A DNA stretch of 64,000 nucleotides from an uncultured Sphingomonas sp. (lineage in GTDB: Bacteria > Pseudomonadota > Alphaproteobacteria > Sphingomonadales > Sphingomonadaceae), in the NCBI RefSeq assembly GCF_913777625.1, contig NZ_CAJYTI010000023.1, positions 25,959 through 89,958 of the forward strand, in the 5' to 3' direction. Of this stretch, positions 56,954 to 64,000 are shown one piece after another. Below the pieces are notes generated by a model. It ran no database searches. It saw nothing but the letters and a program-made list of their open reading frames with translations, and was not told the origin of the DNA. How positions within the stretch are numbered: position 1 is the stretch's first letter; every line of letters begins with the position of its first letter. Both the position numbers and the translations under genes were made by a program.

Positions 56954-58480
56954 ATGCAGGACAAGCCGGTGACCAGCGTCGTCATCGCCGGCGGGGGCAC
57001 CGCCGGATGGATGGCTGCGGCCACGCTTTCGCGCAACTTCGCGCCCGACGCGCTCAAGATCACGCTGGTCGAATCCGACGAGATCGGGACAGTGGGTGTC
57101 GGCGAGGCAACCATTCCGCCGATCCTTCAGCTCAATGCCCAACTGGGCATCGACGAGGACGAGCTCGTCCGACGTACCCAGGGCACCTACAAGCTGGGGA
57201 TCGAGTTCATCGACTGGGGCGCACGCGGCAGCCGCTATTTCCACCCCTTCGGTAGCTATGGCGCAGACCTTGGCGGCATCGCCTTCCACCACCACTGGCT
57301 GCGGACGCGCGAAGGGGTGCTGGCGGACTATTCGCTCAACACCCGTGCGGCGATGGCCGGCCGGTTCGATCGCCCTTCGGAAGACCCGCGCAACGTCTTG
57401 TCGAAGCTGTCCTACGCGCTGCACTTCGATGCGACGCTCTATGCCGCGTTGCTGCGCGAACGCGCCCTGGCGCAGGGCGTGGAGGCGATCGAAGGCAAGA
57501 TCGCCGAGGTGGTCCTCGACCCGCTGTCCGGGCATGTCGATTGTCTCTCGCTCGCCGATGGCCGCGCACTTCGCGGCGATCTCTATATCGACTGCACCGG
57601 CTTTCGCGGCCTGCTGATCGAACAGGCGCTGAAGACGGGCTATGAGGACTGGAGCCACTGGCTGCCGATGGATCGCGCGCTGGCGGTACCCACGGCGCCC
57701 AACGGCCCGCCGATGCCGTTCACCCGATCGACGGCGGGAGCGGCAGGCTGGCGCTGGCGGATTCCGCTCCGGCACCGGGTAGGCAACGGCCATGTCTACA
57801 GCAGCGCGTTCACCGATGACTCCGCCGCTGCCGATGCCCTCGTCGCGGGCCTGGATGCACCGATGCTCGCGACGCCCCGAAGGCTTTCGTTCACCACCGG
57901 GCGGCGACGCCTGGCCTGGAACAAGAATGTCGTGGCGCTCGGCCTGGCGAGCGGATTCGTGGAACCCCTGGAGTCGACCAGCATCCACATGATCCAGCGC
58001 GGCGTCGTGACGCTGATGTCGCTCTTCCCGGCGGCCGGCTTCGCGCAGGCGGAGATCGACTGCTACAACCGTCTGATCCGGGCGGAGACCGAGGAGGTGC
58101 GCGACTTTGTCATCCTCCACTACAAGCAGACGTTGCGCGACGACACGCCATTCTGGCGCAGCGTGCAAGCGATGGCGGTGCCGGACAGCCTGGCCGAACG
58201 CATGGCGATCTTTGCACATAGCGGTCGGGTGCTGCTGGGGCCCGGCGAACTGTTCCGCGACACGAGTTGGGTGGCCGTGCTGCTCGGCCAGGGCATGGCA
58301 CCGCGCGGCCACGATCCGCTCGCCGACAGCATGCCGGAAGCGGAGCTGCGCGCGGCGTTGCAGCGGATGCGCGCCGTCATCGGCCGCGGCGCGGAGGCGC
58401 TTCCTGCGCATGCCGACTTCCTACGCCAGCGGTTGTCGCCCGAGCCGGCACTCAGCATCCTCGATCCGGAGCGGACCTAA
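56954..58480 (+). CDS. Tryptophan halogenase family flavoprotein (second copy)
   Basis: A 508-residue halogenase-family protein, related to but distinct from the copy at 13809-15344. Motifs are GGGTAGW (residues 13-19), GVGEATIPP (48-56), DCTGFRGLL (213-221), an intact WxWxIP (W266-R-W-R-I-P271) and FVEPLESTS. At the position of the PrnA catalytic lysine it reads TYKLGIEFIDW, so the lysine is replaced by Glu84, while the preceding Lys80 is kept. The start at 56954 has GGGGGAAC upstream and gives the normal N-terminus. It is encoded just after a sugar-type TBDR. Without the lysine, standard halogenation by the PrnA mechanism is doubtful; a different flavin oxidation is possible. Confidence 0.85.
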   Translation: MQDKPVTSVVIAGGGTAGWMAAATLSRNFAPDALKITLVESDEIGTVGVGEATIPPILQLNAQLGIDEDELVRRTQGTYKLGIEFIDWGARGSRYFHPFGSYGADLGGIAFHHHWLRTREGVLADYSLNTRAAMAGRFDRPSEDPRNVLSKLSYALHFDATLYAALLRERALAQGVEAIEGKIAEVVLDPLSGHVDCLSLADGRALRGDLYIDCTGFRGLLIEQALKTGYEDWSHWLPMDRALAVPTAPNGPPMPFTRSTAGAAGWRWRIPLRHRVGNGHVYSSAFTDDSAAADALVAGLDAPMLATPRRLSFTTGRRRLAWNKNVVALGLASGFVEPLESTSIHMIQRGVVTLMSLFPAAGFAQAEIDCYNRLIRAETEEVRDFVILHYKQTLRDDTPFWRSVQAMAVPDSLAERMAIFAHSGRVLLGPGELFRDTSWVAVLLGQGMAPRGHDPLADSMPEAELRAALQRMRAVIGRGAEALPAHADFLRQRLSPEPALSILDPERT

Positions 58481-58659
58481 AGGCGCGCCCGCCACGGCTC
58501 CGCCGGGATGACATCTCTGGGGACGGCGGTAGGTTCTGATTCTGATCCACATGGCTTGATATCCGTCGGGTAGCGCCAGCAAATCAACGATCCTCAACCG
58601 ACCAACCGTCGAGAGTGGCCATGGCGGCGCCCGGCCGATCTGTCGCACTGCCCCGCTTG

Positions 58660-61600
58660 TCACACTATTTCGAAGCGGTACGTACCTGCAGGCACCGAAA
58701 GAATTGCCTCCTCGGCGGTTCGCTGCTCGGGCGCCAGGAAACTACCCACCGCCTTGCTGCCCTCCAGGATACGCTGTCCCGTCTTGGCGGGCAGGTGGAC
58801 GCGGGCCTGGCTGCCGACCGGGACCATCAAGTCGAGCGTGAAGTGGTTGTTTCGCTGCTGCCAACGCGTCGCGATGCGGCCGAGCCGGGACTCATAGCTC
58901 GCCCCCGCCGAGGGCATCCGCGGGTCGCGCAAGGGTCGAACCGTGAACCGAGTGAAGCCCGGCGCGGTCGGCGCGATGCCGGCGATGCGGCGGAACAGGA
59001 ATCCGACAACCGCGCCCAGCGCATAATGGTTGAACGAATTCATCGAGCGATCGCCCGCATCGCTGTTCCAGCGTTCCCAGGTCGTCGTCGCCCCTTTCGC
59101 GATCATATAGCCCCAGGACGGGAATTCGGTGCGGAGCAGCAGATCGTAGACCAGCTCGACCTCCCCCGCATCCGCCAGCACGTCCAAGCTATAGGGCGTG
59201 CCCAGAAAGCCGGTGGATAACAATGTGCCGCGCCGCCGGATGTCCGCGACCAAGTGCCGGACCGCGCTGGCGCGCAGCTGCGGCTCGACCAGGTTGAAAT
59301 ACAGCGCGAGAATATAGCCCGTCTGCGATCCGTTGCCGATCGCGCCGTCCGCCCGCAAGAACGCCGTACGGAATGCGTCGACCAGCTTGGCCGACAGCGC
59401 CGCATAGCGCGCCGCCTCGGCAGTACGGCCGCTGGCGCGGGCCATGTCGGCCATCTGGTCGGCAGCCGATTTCCAGAACGCGGTACCGATCAGATCCTTT
59501 GGCGTCGTCGGATCGCCGGGCTGCTTGGCGTCCAGCGCCAGCCAGTCACCATAATCGACCCCGCGGGCATGGGACCAGAGATGATCGGGATTGCTGGCCT
59601 CAATCGATTCCAGGAAGCGGACCATCGAGTCCCAGTGCTGGTCGATGATCCCGGTGTCGCCAAACCGCTGCCACACCGTCCAGGGCAGCGCCACACCCGC
59701 ATCGCCCCAGCCCGGCGACGAGCCCGGCTGGGCGAAATGATCGCGGCGCGCCACGGGGGCAATATCGGAATAGGCGCCGTCCTCGCGCTGGGCGTCGCGC
59801 ATGTCGCGCATGAAGCGCTGGGTGAACGCCTGGGTGTCCATGTTGAAGCTCGCAGCGTCCCAGAACACATGGGCGTCGCCCGTCCATCCCAATCGTTCGT
59901 CCCGCTGGGGACAATCGGTAGGGATGCCGATGAAGTTGGAGCGCTGGCTCCACCGGCTGTTGAGCCACAATCGCTGCGGCACATAGCTGGAAAGCGTAAG
60001 ATCGCTCGTTTCGGGGAGATCGGTGCGGATCGAGACGCCCGTGATCTCCTGCGTGGTTATCGCACGACCAAGCCCTTCGACCTGGATGTAGCGAAATCCG
60101 TGATAGGTGAAGCGCGGCTCGTAGACCTCGATCGTGTCCTCGGTCGCAAAGGTATAATGGTCGGTGGCGTCGGCAGACCGCAGATTGCTCTGATCGACGC
60201 TGCCGTCGGCGTTGAGGAGTTCGGCATAGCGCAGACGGATCGTCTGGCCACGCCGCCCCTTCAGCGCCACCCTGGCCCAGCCCGCGAAATTCTGCCCCAG
60301 ATCGACGACGCTGGCGCCGTCGGCAAGCGTGACGATCTTCTGCGCGTGCAGCCGTTCCTTGCGCCGGATCGGCGGGACGACCGCCGCAACCAGCGCCGCC
60401 GTGGCGGGCGGCGCGGCGACGGCGGGCGTCCAGCGCGCGTCGGGCACGAAAGCGGGGCTGCTCCACCCGGCCAGCGCACGCCGCGCGTCATACGCCTCGC
60501 CATCGTAGAGGGTGGCACGGACGATGGGCGATTCCGCGACCGACCAGCCCGGGCCGGTCGCGACGACCTGCACGCGGCCGTCCGCGTACCGGATTTCAAG
60601 CTGGCCGAACACCCGCAGCGGCGGTTCGCCATAGGAGAACCGGCCGTCCGGCGCGATGTAGCTGCCATACCAGCCGTCTGCGACATGCAGCCCCAGCACA
60701 TTGTCGCCGGCCACCAGCCGATCGGCCACGTCCTCGACGGCGTAGAGGCAATGCTTTCGATAATCGCTGAATTCGGGCTTCAACAGGGTGTTATCGAGCC
60801 GAACGCCATTCAGCTCGGCCTCGTACATGCCGAGCGCCGTCATATACAGGCGCGCGCTGGCGATGCGACCCTCGACGCGGAACGGCTTGCGCAGCAGCGT
60901 CGCGGCGCGGGCCGGCATCGTTGCCTGCCCCCCGGCAAAGATGGTCGGAGTCCAGCCGGTCTCGTCGGACGCCGCTGCGGCCGCCGCGCCGGTCGCGACC
61001 AGGCGGGCTTCCAGACGATCGCCATCGCTATGGACGGTGCGACCGTCGCGCATCGTCACGCGAAGGAGGATCGCCACCTTTTCCGGATTGTCCCCCGCCA
61101 TGCTGGTTTCGACGATCAGCATGTGCGGGCCGGCGGCGACGGCGCCCGTGGCGCTTTGCGGCCCCGGCGCGCCCCAGCCGCCGCGGCGCGGTGCTATGAT
61201 CTCATCCCCGTCCAGCCGCACGCGAAAGCCCGCCGTGCACGCGACCAGGGTCGTGATTTCCCCGCCCAGCGGCAGCGTGAAGGGGAGCCGATAGAGCAGG
61301 CCATCGCCGCGCTTGCCCGCCGCGCCTGTACGCCAGGGCAGCCCGGCGGCGCGGTCCGCGCGCTGCTCGGCGGTTTCGGCCGACATCCACTGCGCCGACC
61401 AGTCCGTCGGCGCGAGCAGCCCCATTTCCCAGGAGGCGACGGGGGATCGGGCCGCCGTCCCGCGTTCGTCCCACGCGGTCACCACCCACCATACGCGCTG
61501 CCGTGCGGCCAGCGGCTTGCCGGCATACGCAATGTCGAAGCACTTGGCGCCCGCGACCCGGCCGCTGTCCCACAGATCATAGCGCCCCGCTTCGGCCGCG

Positions 61601-61845
61601 GCCTTGCTCGACGCGACCCCCACCCGCCAAGCGCTTTGCCGCGCCCCGCGCCGGTTCGACGTCAACTGCCAGGAAAGGCGCGGGATCAGGCTGTGCAGGC
61701 CCAGCGGATCGGCAAGCCCATCGGTCAGCAGCGTCTCCACCGCCCAAGGAGAGTCCCCCGCCTTGGGAAACGTCGCGTGCAGCGAGCTCGGCTGCAGCGC
61801 CAGGCCAGCCCCTGCACCCAGCAATACGGAACGCCGATTTGGCAT
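58660..61845 (-). CDS. GH78 alpha-L-rhamnosidase, exported
   Basis: A 1061-residue rhamnosidase. A Tat-like signal (NRRSVLLGAGAGLALQPSSL) is followed by the N-terminal beta domains (LSWQLTSNRRGARQSAWRVG, WSAQWMSAETAEQ, LYMTALGMYEAELNGVRLDN). The alpha-helical (alpha/alpha)6 barrel carries the family signature DCPQRDERLGWTGDAHVFWD at about residues 640-660, which includes catalytic acidic residues; a C-terminal beta domain follows (AIGNGSQTGYILALYFNLVE, GFTRFTVRPL). The ATG at 61845 has GGAGAGG upstream. It should release rhamnose from pectin side chains or flavonoid glycosides. It converges on the halogenase-like gene with 179 bases between, in which no clear terminator was found. Confidence 0.93.
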   Translation of the reverse strand: MPNRRSVLLGAGAGLALQPSSLHATFPKAGDSPWAVETLLTDGLADPLGLHSLIPRLSWQLTSNRRGARQSAWRVGVASSKAAAEAGRYDLWDSGRVAGAKCFDIAYAGKPLAARQRVWWVVTAWDERGTAARSPVASWEMGLLAPTDWSAQWMSAETAEQRADRAAGLPWRTGAAGKRGDGLLYRLPFTLPLGGEITTLVACTAGFRVRLDGDEIIAPRRGGWGAPGPQSATGAVAAGPHMLIVETSMAGDNPEKVAILLRVTMRDGRTVHSDGDRLEARLVATGAAAAAASDETGWTPTIFAGGQATMPARAATLLRKPFRVEGRIASARLYMTALGMYEAELNGVRLDNTLLKPEFSDYRKHCLYAVEDVADRLVAGDNVLGLHVADGWYGSYIAPDGRFSYGEPPLRVFGQLEIRYADGRVQVVATGPGWSVAESPIVRATLYDGEAYDARRALAGWSSPAFVPDARWTPAVAAPPATAALVAAVVPPIRRKERLHAQKIVTLADGASVVDLGQNFAGWARVALKGRRGQTIRLRYAELLNADGSVDQSNLRSADATDHYTFATEDTIEVYEPRFTYHGFRYIQVEGLGRAITTQEITGVSIRTDLPETSDLTLSSYVPQRLWLNSRWSQRSNFIGIPTDCPQRDERLGWTGDAHVFWDAASFNMDTQAFTQRFMRDMRDAQREDGAYSDIAPVARRDHFAQPGSSPGWGDAGVALPWTVWQRFGDTGIIDQHWDSMVRFLESIEASNPDHLWSHARGVDYGDWLALDAKQPGDPTTPKDLIGTAFWKSAADQMADMARASGRTAEAARYAALSAKLVDAFRTAFLRADGAIGNGSQTGYILALYFNLVEPQLRASAVRHLVADIRRRGTLLSTGFLGTPYSLDVLADAGEVELVYDLLLRTEFPSWGYMIAKGATTTWERWNSDAGDRSMNSFNHYALGAVVGFLFRRIAGIAPTAPGFTRFTVRPLRDPRMPSAGASYESRLGRIATRWQQRNNHFTLDLMVPVGSQARVHLPAKTGQRILEGSKAVGSFLAPEQRTAEEAILSVPAGTYRFEIV

Positions 61846-62169
61846 GGCCTCTCCAATCTATCGCCGGCGGGTTCACCTGATCCGATCGGTGACGCCGGCT
61901 TCCCTGTTTCCACGACCTAACCGGAGCAGGAAAGCACGTCCATTTCGGAACGTGAAGTATCCCTGTCGGTAGAGGTAACGGAAATCGGCGGACGACAATC
62001 CAGATCCTGTCCATCAACCGCCGAAGGTGCGGACATGCGGCTGGGGGGGATCAGGCACAATCCTGCTACTCGCAACGCGGATTACGCTGCAGTCGATTAC
62101 AGGATAGCCTGCCCTCCCCGCTCGTGATCGCGCGGCCGGTTCGATCAGCGATTCCCCCGCTTCTGGGTC
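61846..62169. other. Intergenic region between GH78 gene and insertion sequence
   Basis: A 324-base region that must include the rhamnosidase promoter at its left end. I see no palindrome of the 30-bp type here. The right part, next to the insertion sequence, contains no recognisable transposase or flanking-gene fragment, and no target duplication matching the other side of the element. Confidence 0.4.
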
Positions 62170-62201
62170 GTGTCCGTCAACGTGGTGTAATTTCGGGTGT
62201 G
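62170..62201 (+). repeat. Left terminal inverted repeat of the IS256-family element
   Basis: It begins GTGTCCGTCAACGTGGTGTA and continues for about 12 more bases; the mate is at 63551-63583. The exact outer boundary is uncertain by a few bases. Confidence 0.75.
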
Positions 62202-62218
62202 CCACCGGGCCGCATCGT

Positions 62219-63430
62219 TCAGGCGGCCTTAGGTGTAATCTGTAGCGGGGGCACCTCCTCGATTTGCGGTGTGGCGAGGGCGGCCATGCCCTCGATCTGC
62301 ATGTAGCGGTTCTGGAGCTGGTATTCGTCGTTCTGCTCGAGGAGCACGGCGCCGATGAGGCGGGTGATGCTGTCTTCGTTGGGGAAGATGCCGACGACGT
62401 CGGCGCGTCGCTTCACCTCCTTGTTCAGCCGTTCCAACGGGTTGGTGCTGTGCAGCTTGGTGCGGTGCTGCTCGGGGAAGGTCATGTAGGCGAGCACGTC
62501 ATGCTCGGCATTGTCCATGCAGGCGCCGAGTTTCGGCCAGCGGGCGCGCAGCTGGTCGGCGACGTGGCGCCAGGTCTGCGTGGCGGCGGTATGGTCTGGC
62601 TGGAGAAAGACCTGGCGGATCGCGGCTGCCACCATGGTATTCTGCCCCTTGGGCACATGCGCCAGGGCATTCCTCATGAAATGTACGCGGCAGCGCTGCC
62701 AGGTGGCGCCGACGACGCGGGTGATGGCGGCCTTCAGGCCTTCGTGCGCGTCGGAGATGACCAGCTTGACGCCCTTGAGGCCGCGCCGGACGAGATCGCG
62801 CAGGAAGGTCGACCAGAACGGCTCGGCCTCGCTGGGGCCGATGTGCAGGCCGACGATCTCGCGCTTGCCCTCTGTAGTGACGGCGACGGCGATTATGGCG
62901 GCGACCGAGACGATGCGGCCGCCCTCGCGCACCTTGAGGTAGGTCGCGTCGAGCCAGAGATACGGCCACTCGCCGGTGAGCGGGCGCTTCAGGAAGGCGT
63001 TCACCCGCTCGTCGATGTCCTTGCACAGCTTCGACACCGACGACTTCGAGATGCCCGACATCCCCATTGCCTGTACCAGCTCGTCGACACGCCGCGTGCG
63101 GACGCCAGCGATCCAGGCTTCCTGGATGACGCTGACCAGCGCCTTCTCCACCGTTTTGCGGGCTTCCAGGAAGCCGGGGAAGTAGGCGCCGGTGCGCAGC
63201 TTCGGGATCTTGAGGTTGAGCGTGCCCAACCGGGTATCCAGACTGCGGTCGCGGTAGCCGTTGCGCCAGGTGCTGCGCTCGCCGGATCGCTCGTGGCGGC
63301 CGGCGCCGATGAGGCCGTCGACATCGGCCTCCATGATGATCTGCAGCACGCTTTCAGCGACGCTGCGCAGGAAATCGCCGTCTCCGGTCTTCGCCATCAG
63401 CTCGGCAAGCGGTAGTCTGTCGTCGGTCAT
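62219..63430 (-). CDS. IS256-family transposase (DDE)
   Basis: A 403-residue transposase, apparently complete. The N-terminal DNA-binding region contains HERSGERSTWRNGYRDRSLD and RLGTLNLKIPKLRTGAYFPG, typical of the family. The DDE triad lies in LWLDATYLKV (about Asp160), LVISDAHEGL (about Asp226) and NPLERLNKEVKRRADVVGIF (about Glu332), with the intervening CRVHFMRNALAHVPKG conserved. The ATG at 63430 follows CGAGGAA at good spacing. The gene nearly fills the element, with its 3' end 18 bases from the left inverted repeat. It catalyses copy or cut transposition of the element; expression usually relies on an internal promoter near the right end. Confidence 0.95.
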   Translation of the reverse strand: MTDDRLPLAELMAKTGDGDFLRSVAESVLQIIMEADVDGLIGAGRHERSGERSTWRNGYRDRSLDTRLGTLNLKIPKLRTGAYFPGFLEARKTVEKALVSVIQEAWIAGVRTRRVDELVQAMGMSGISKSSVSKLCKDIDERVNAFLKRPLTGEWPYLWLDATYLKVREGGRIVSVAAIIAVAVTTEGKREIVGLHIGPSEAEPFWSTFLRDLVRRGLKGVKLVISDAHEGLKAAITRVVGATWQRCRVHFMRNALAHVPKGQNTMVAAAIRQVFLQPDHTAATQTWRHVADQLRARWPKLGACMDNAEHDVLAYMTFPEQHRTKLHSTNPLERLNKEVKRRADVVGIFPNEDSITRLIGAVLLEQNDEYQLQNRYMQIEGMAALATPQIEEVPPLQITPKAA

Positions 63431-63550
63431 CGGGAATTCCTCGGGTCAGGTTGAAGTATGGAAACTCCACCATATCCGATGTGCCCGGTGGCCACCGAGA
63501 CGCCGGTGCCGGGGTGGGGCCTCGGCCCCACCCCGGCATACACCGTCATC

Positions 63551-63583
63551 TACACCGGGAAATTACACCACGAACGCGGACGC
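63551..63583 (-). repeat. Right terminal inverted repeat of the IS256-family element
   Basis: Read on the minus strand it begins GCGTCCGCGTTCGTGGTGTA, matching the left repeat at 20 of 25 positions in its first part. Beyond 63583 the sequence changes to the IS5-family coding remnant. Confidence 0.75.
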
Positions 63584-64000
63584 TAACATGGAGCGGGGTC
63601 CATGCGCGGTTCCGCCGTTGGTCGCACGCTTGCGTTTGGGAGAAGCTGTTCCATGCGATGGCCGACACGCCGGACTTCGAATATGTCCTGATCGACAGCA
63701 CGATCTCGAAGGTTCACGCCGACGCAAGCGGCGCAAAAGGGGGGCTGAAGCTGCCGCAATCGGCCGTTCGCGTGGCGGACTGACGACCAAGCTACACGCG
63801 GCCGTCGATGCCATCGGACTGCCGATCCGTATCCACCCGACGCCGGGGCAACGTGGCGACGCTCCACAGGCGCGCGATCTCTTGAAAGGCCTGCGTGGCA
63901 TTGGTCACGTCATCGCAGATGCTGCCTATGATGCCGATCCGCTGCGCATCTTCATTGCCGATGATCTCGGCGCAACGGCGCAGATCAAGGCCAATTCCAG
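63584..64000 (+). pseudogene. IS5-family transposase remnant, 5'-truncated and running off the window
   Basis: Two overlapping frames encode the middle of an IS5-family (IS427-group type) transposase. Frame one reads HARFRRWSHACVWEKLFHAM, ADTPDFEYVLIDSTISKVHA, DASGAKGG and ends at a TGA at 63781-63783. The second frame, one base back, continues AAAIGRSRGGLTTKLHAAVD ... HVIADAAYDADPLRIFIADD to the window edge. The family normally joins the two by frameshifting at the A4G6 run at 63735-63744. The first 60-80 codons of the usual protein are missing: the IS256-family element abuts directly, and no matching N-terminal part lies on its other side. The catalytic Asp of LIDST and of IADAAYD are present. 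The 3' end is outside the window. Confidence 0.8.
63735..63744 (+). other. Probable -1 frameshift slippery run (A4G6)
   Basis: AAAAGGGGGG sits exactly where the two transposase frames overlap. Zero-frame codons are AAA GGG GGG; a slip of one base back leads into the frame that encodes the conserved AAAIGRSRGGLTTK. Such runs are the usual programmed frameshift sites in this IS group, so the break need not be a mutation. Confidence 0.65.

Larger units (their letters stand above)
62170..63583 (-). mobile_element. IS256-family insertion sequence, about 1.41 kb
   Basis: The element contains a full transposase gene flanked by imperfect inverted repeats. The left end (from 62170) and the right end (from 63583, complement) share 20 of the first 25 bases, with the identical core CGTGGTGTAATTTC. 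Length and gene content suit an IS256-family element. No direct target repeat is visible (CTTCTGGGTC on the left, TAACATGGAG on the right), so one flank was probably deleted or rearranged after insertion. Its right end abuts the IS5-family remnant. Confidence 0.85.

Noticed and set aside
62014..62205. 63-codon minus-strand frame beside the insertion sequence
   Set aside because: It starts inside the left inverted repeat, has no ribosome site and shows no recognised family; it may be chance.

Overview
The window looks like chromosomal DNA of a Sphingomonas-type alphaproteobacterium. It is GC-rich, it carries five TonB-dependent receptors (TBDRs) in 64 kb, and it holds the receptor/tryptophan-halogenase-like/SapC gene groups and the YdbH-YnbE-YdbL set that I associate with sphingomonads. 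The assignment is inference from gene content; no rRNA or tRNA gene was recognised.

Layout: (1) 1-5853, a tightly coupled operon with the end of a beta-propeller protein and a tripartite CusA/CzcA-type RND efflux system. It ends at a hairpin and an elaborate palindromic element (5855-6002). (2) 6030-11241, a TBDR, a small divergent PepSY-type membrane protein and an OmpR-type two-component system. (3) 11315-12322, serine acetyltransferase. (4) 20295 down to 12412 on the minus strand: ECF sigma factor, FecR anti-sigma, STN-containing TBDR, flavin-dependent halogenase homologue, SapC, and a DUF6445-like protein with a visible 2OG-Fe(II) HxD...H...R signature. The sigma gene and the TBDR share a near-identical ECF promoter. 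(5) 26431 down to 20454, an overlapping operon of hybrid kinase, CheR, CheB and a receiver-kinase with no chemoreceptor. (6) 26600-29323, another TBDR. (7) 33324 down to 29578, ydbH-ynbE-ydbL, an envelope lipid-homeostasis set. (8) 33655-39470, a second RND pump with a divergent LysR regulator. (9) 40654-42532, a TetX-like FAD monooxygenase and a divergent TetR regulator with two palindromic operators between them.

(10) 42907-61845 is a carbohydrate-utilisation island: two TBDRs, four exported glycosidases (GH2 and GH42 beta-galactosidase types, GH29 fucosidase, GH78 rhamnosidase), an IclR regulator and a second halogenase homologue. A 30-bp palindrome (TCGTATATG-N12-CATATACGA) lies upstream of the central TBDR, again as a perfect copy just past the 3' ends of the GH42 and IclR genes, and in a degraded form between the divergent GH2 and GH29 genes. 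It is the best candidate for the IclR operator. (11) 62170-64000 is mobile DNA: an IS256-family element abutting an IS5-family remnant with a frameshift site.

The most interesting signals are the sigma-controlled receptor/halogenase/dioxygenase-like operon, the contrasting active-site changes in the two halogenase homologues, and the repeated 30-bp palindrome in the glycosidase island.
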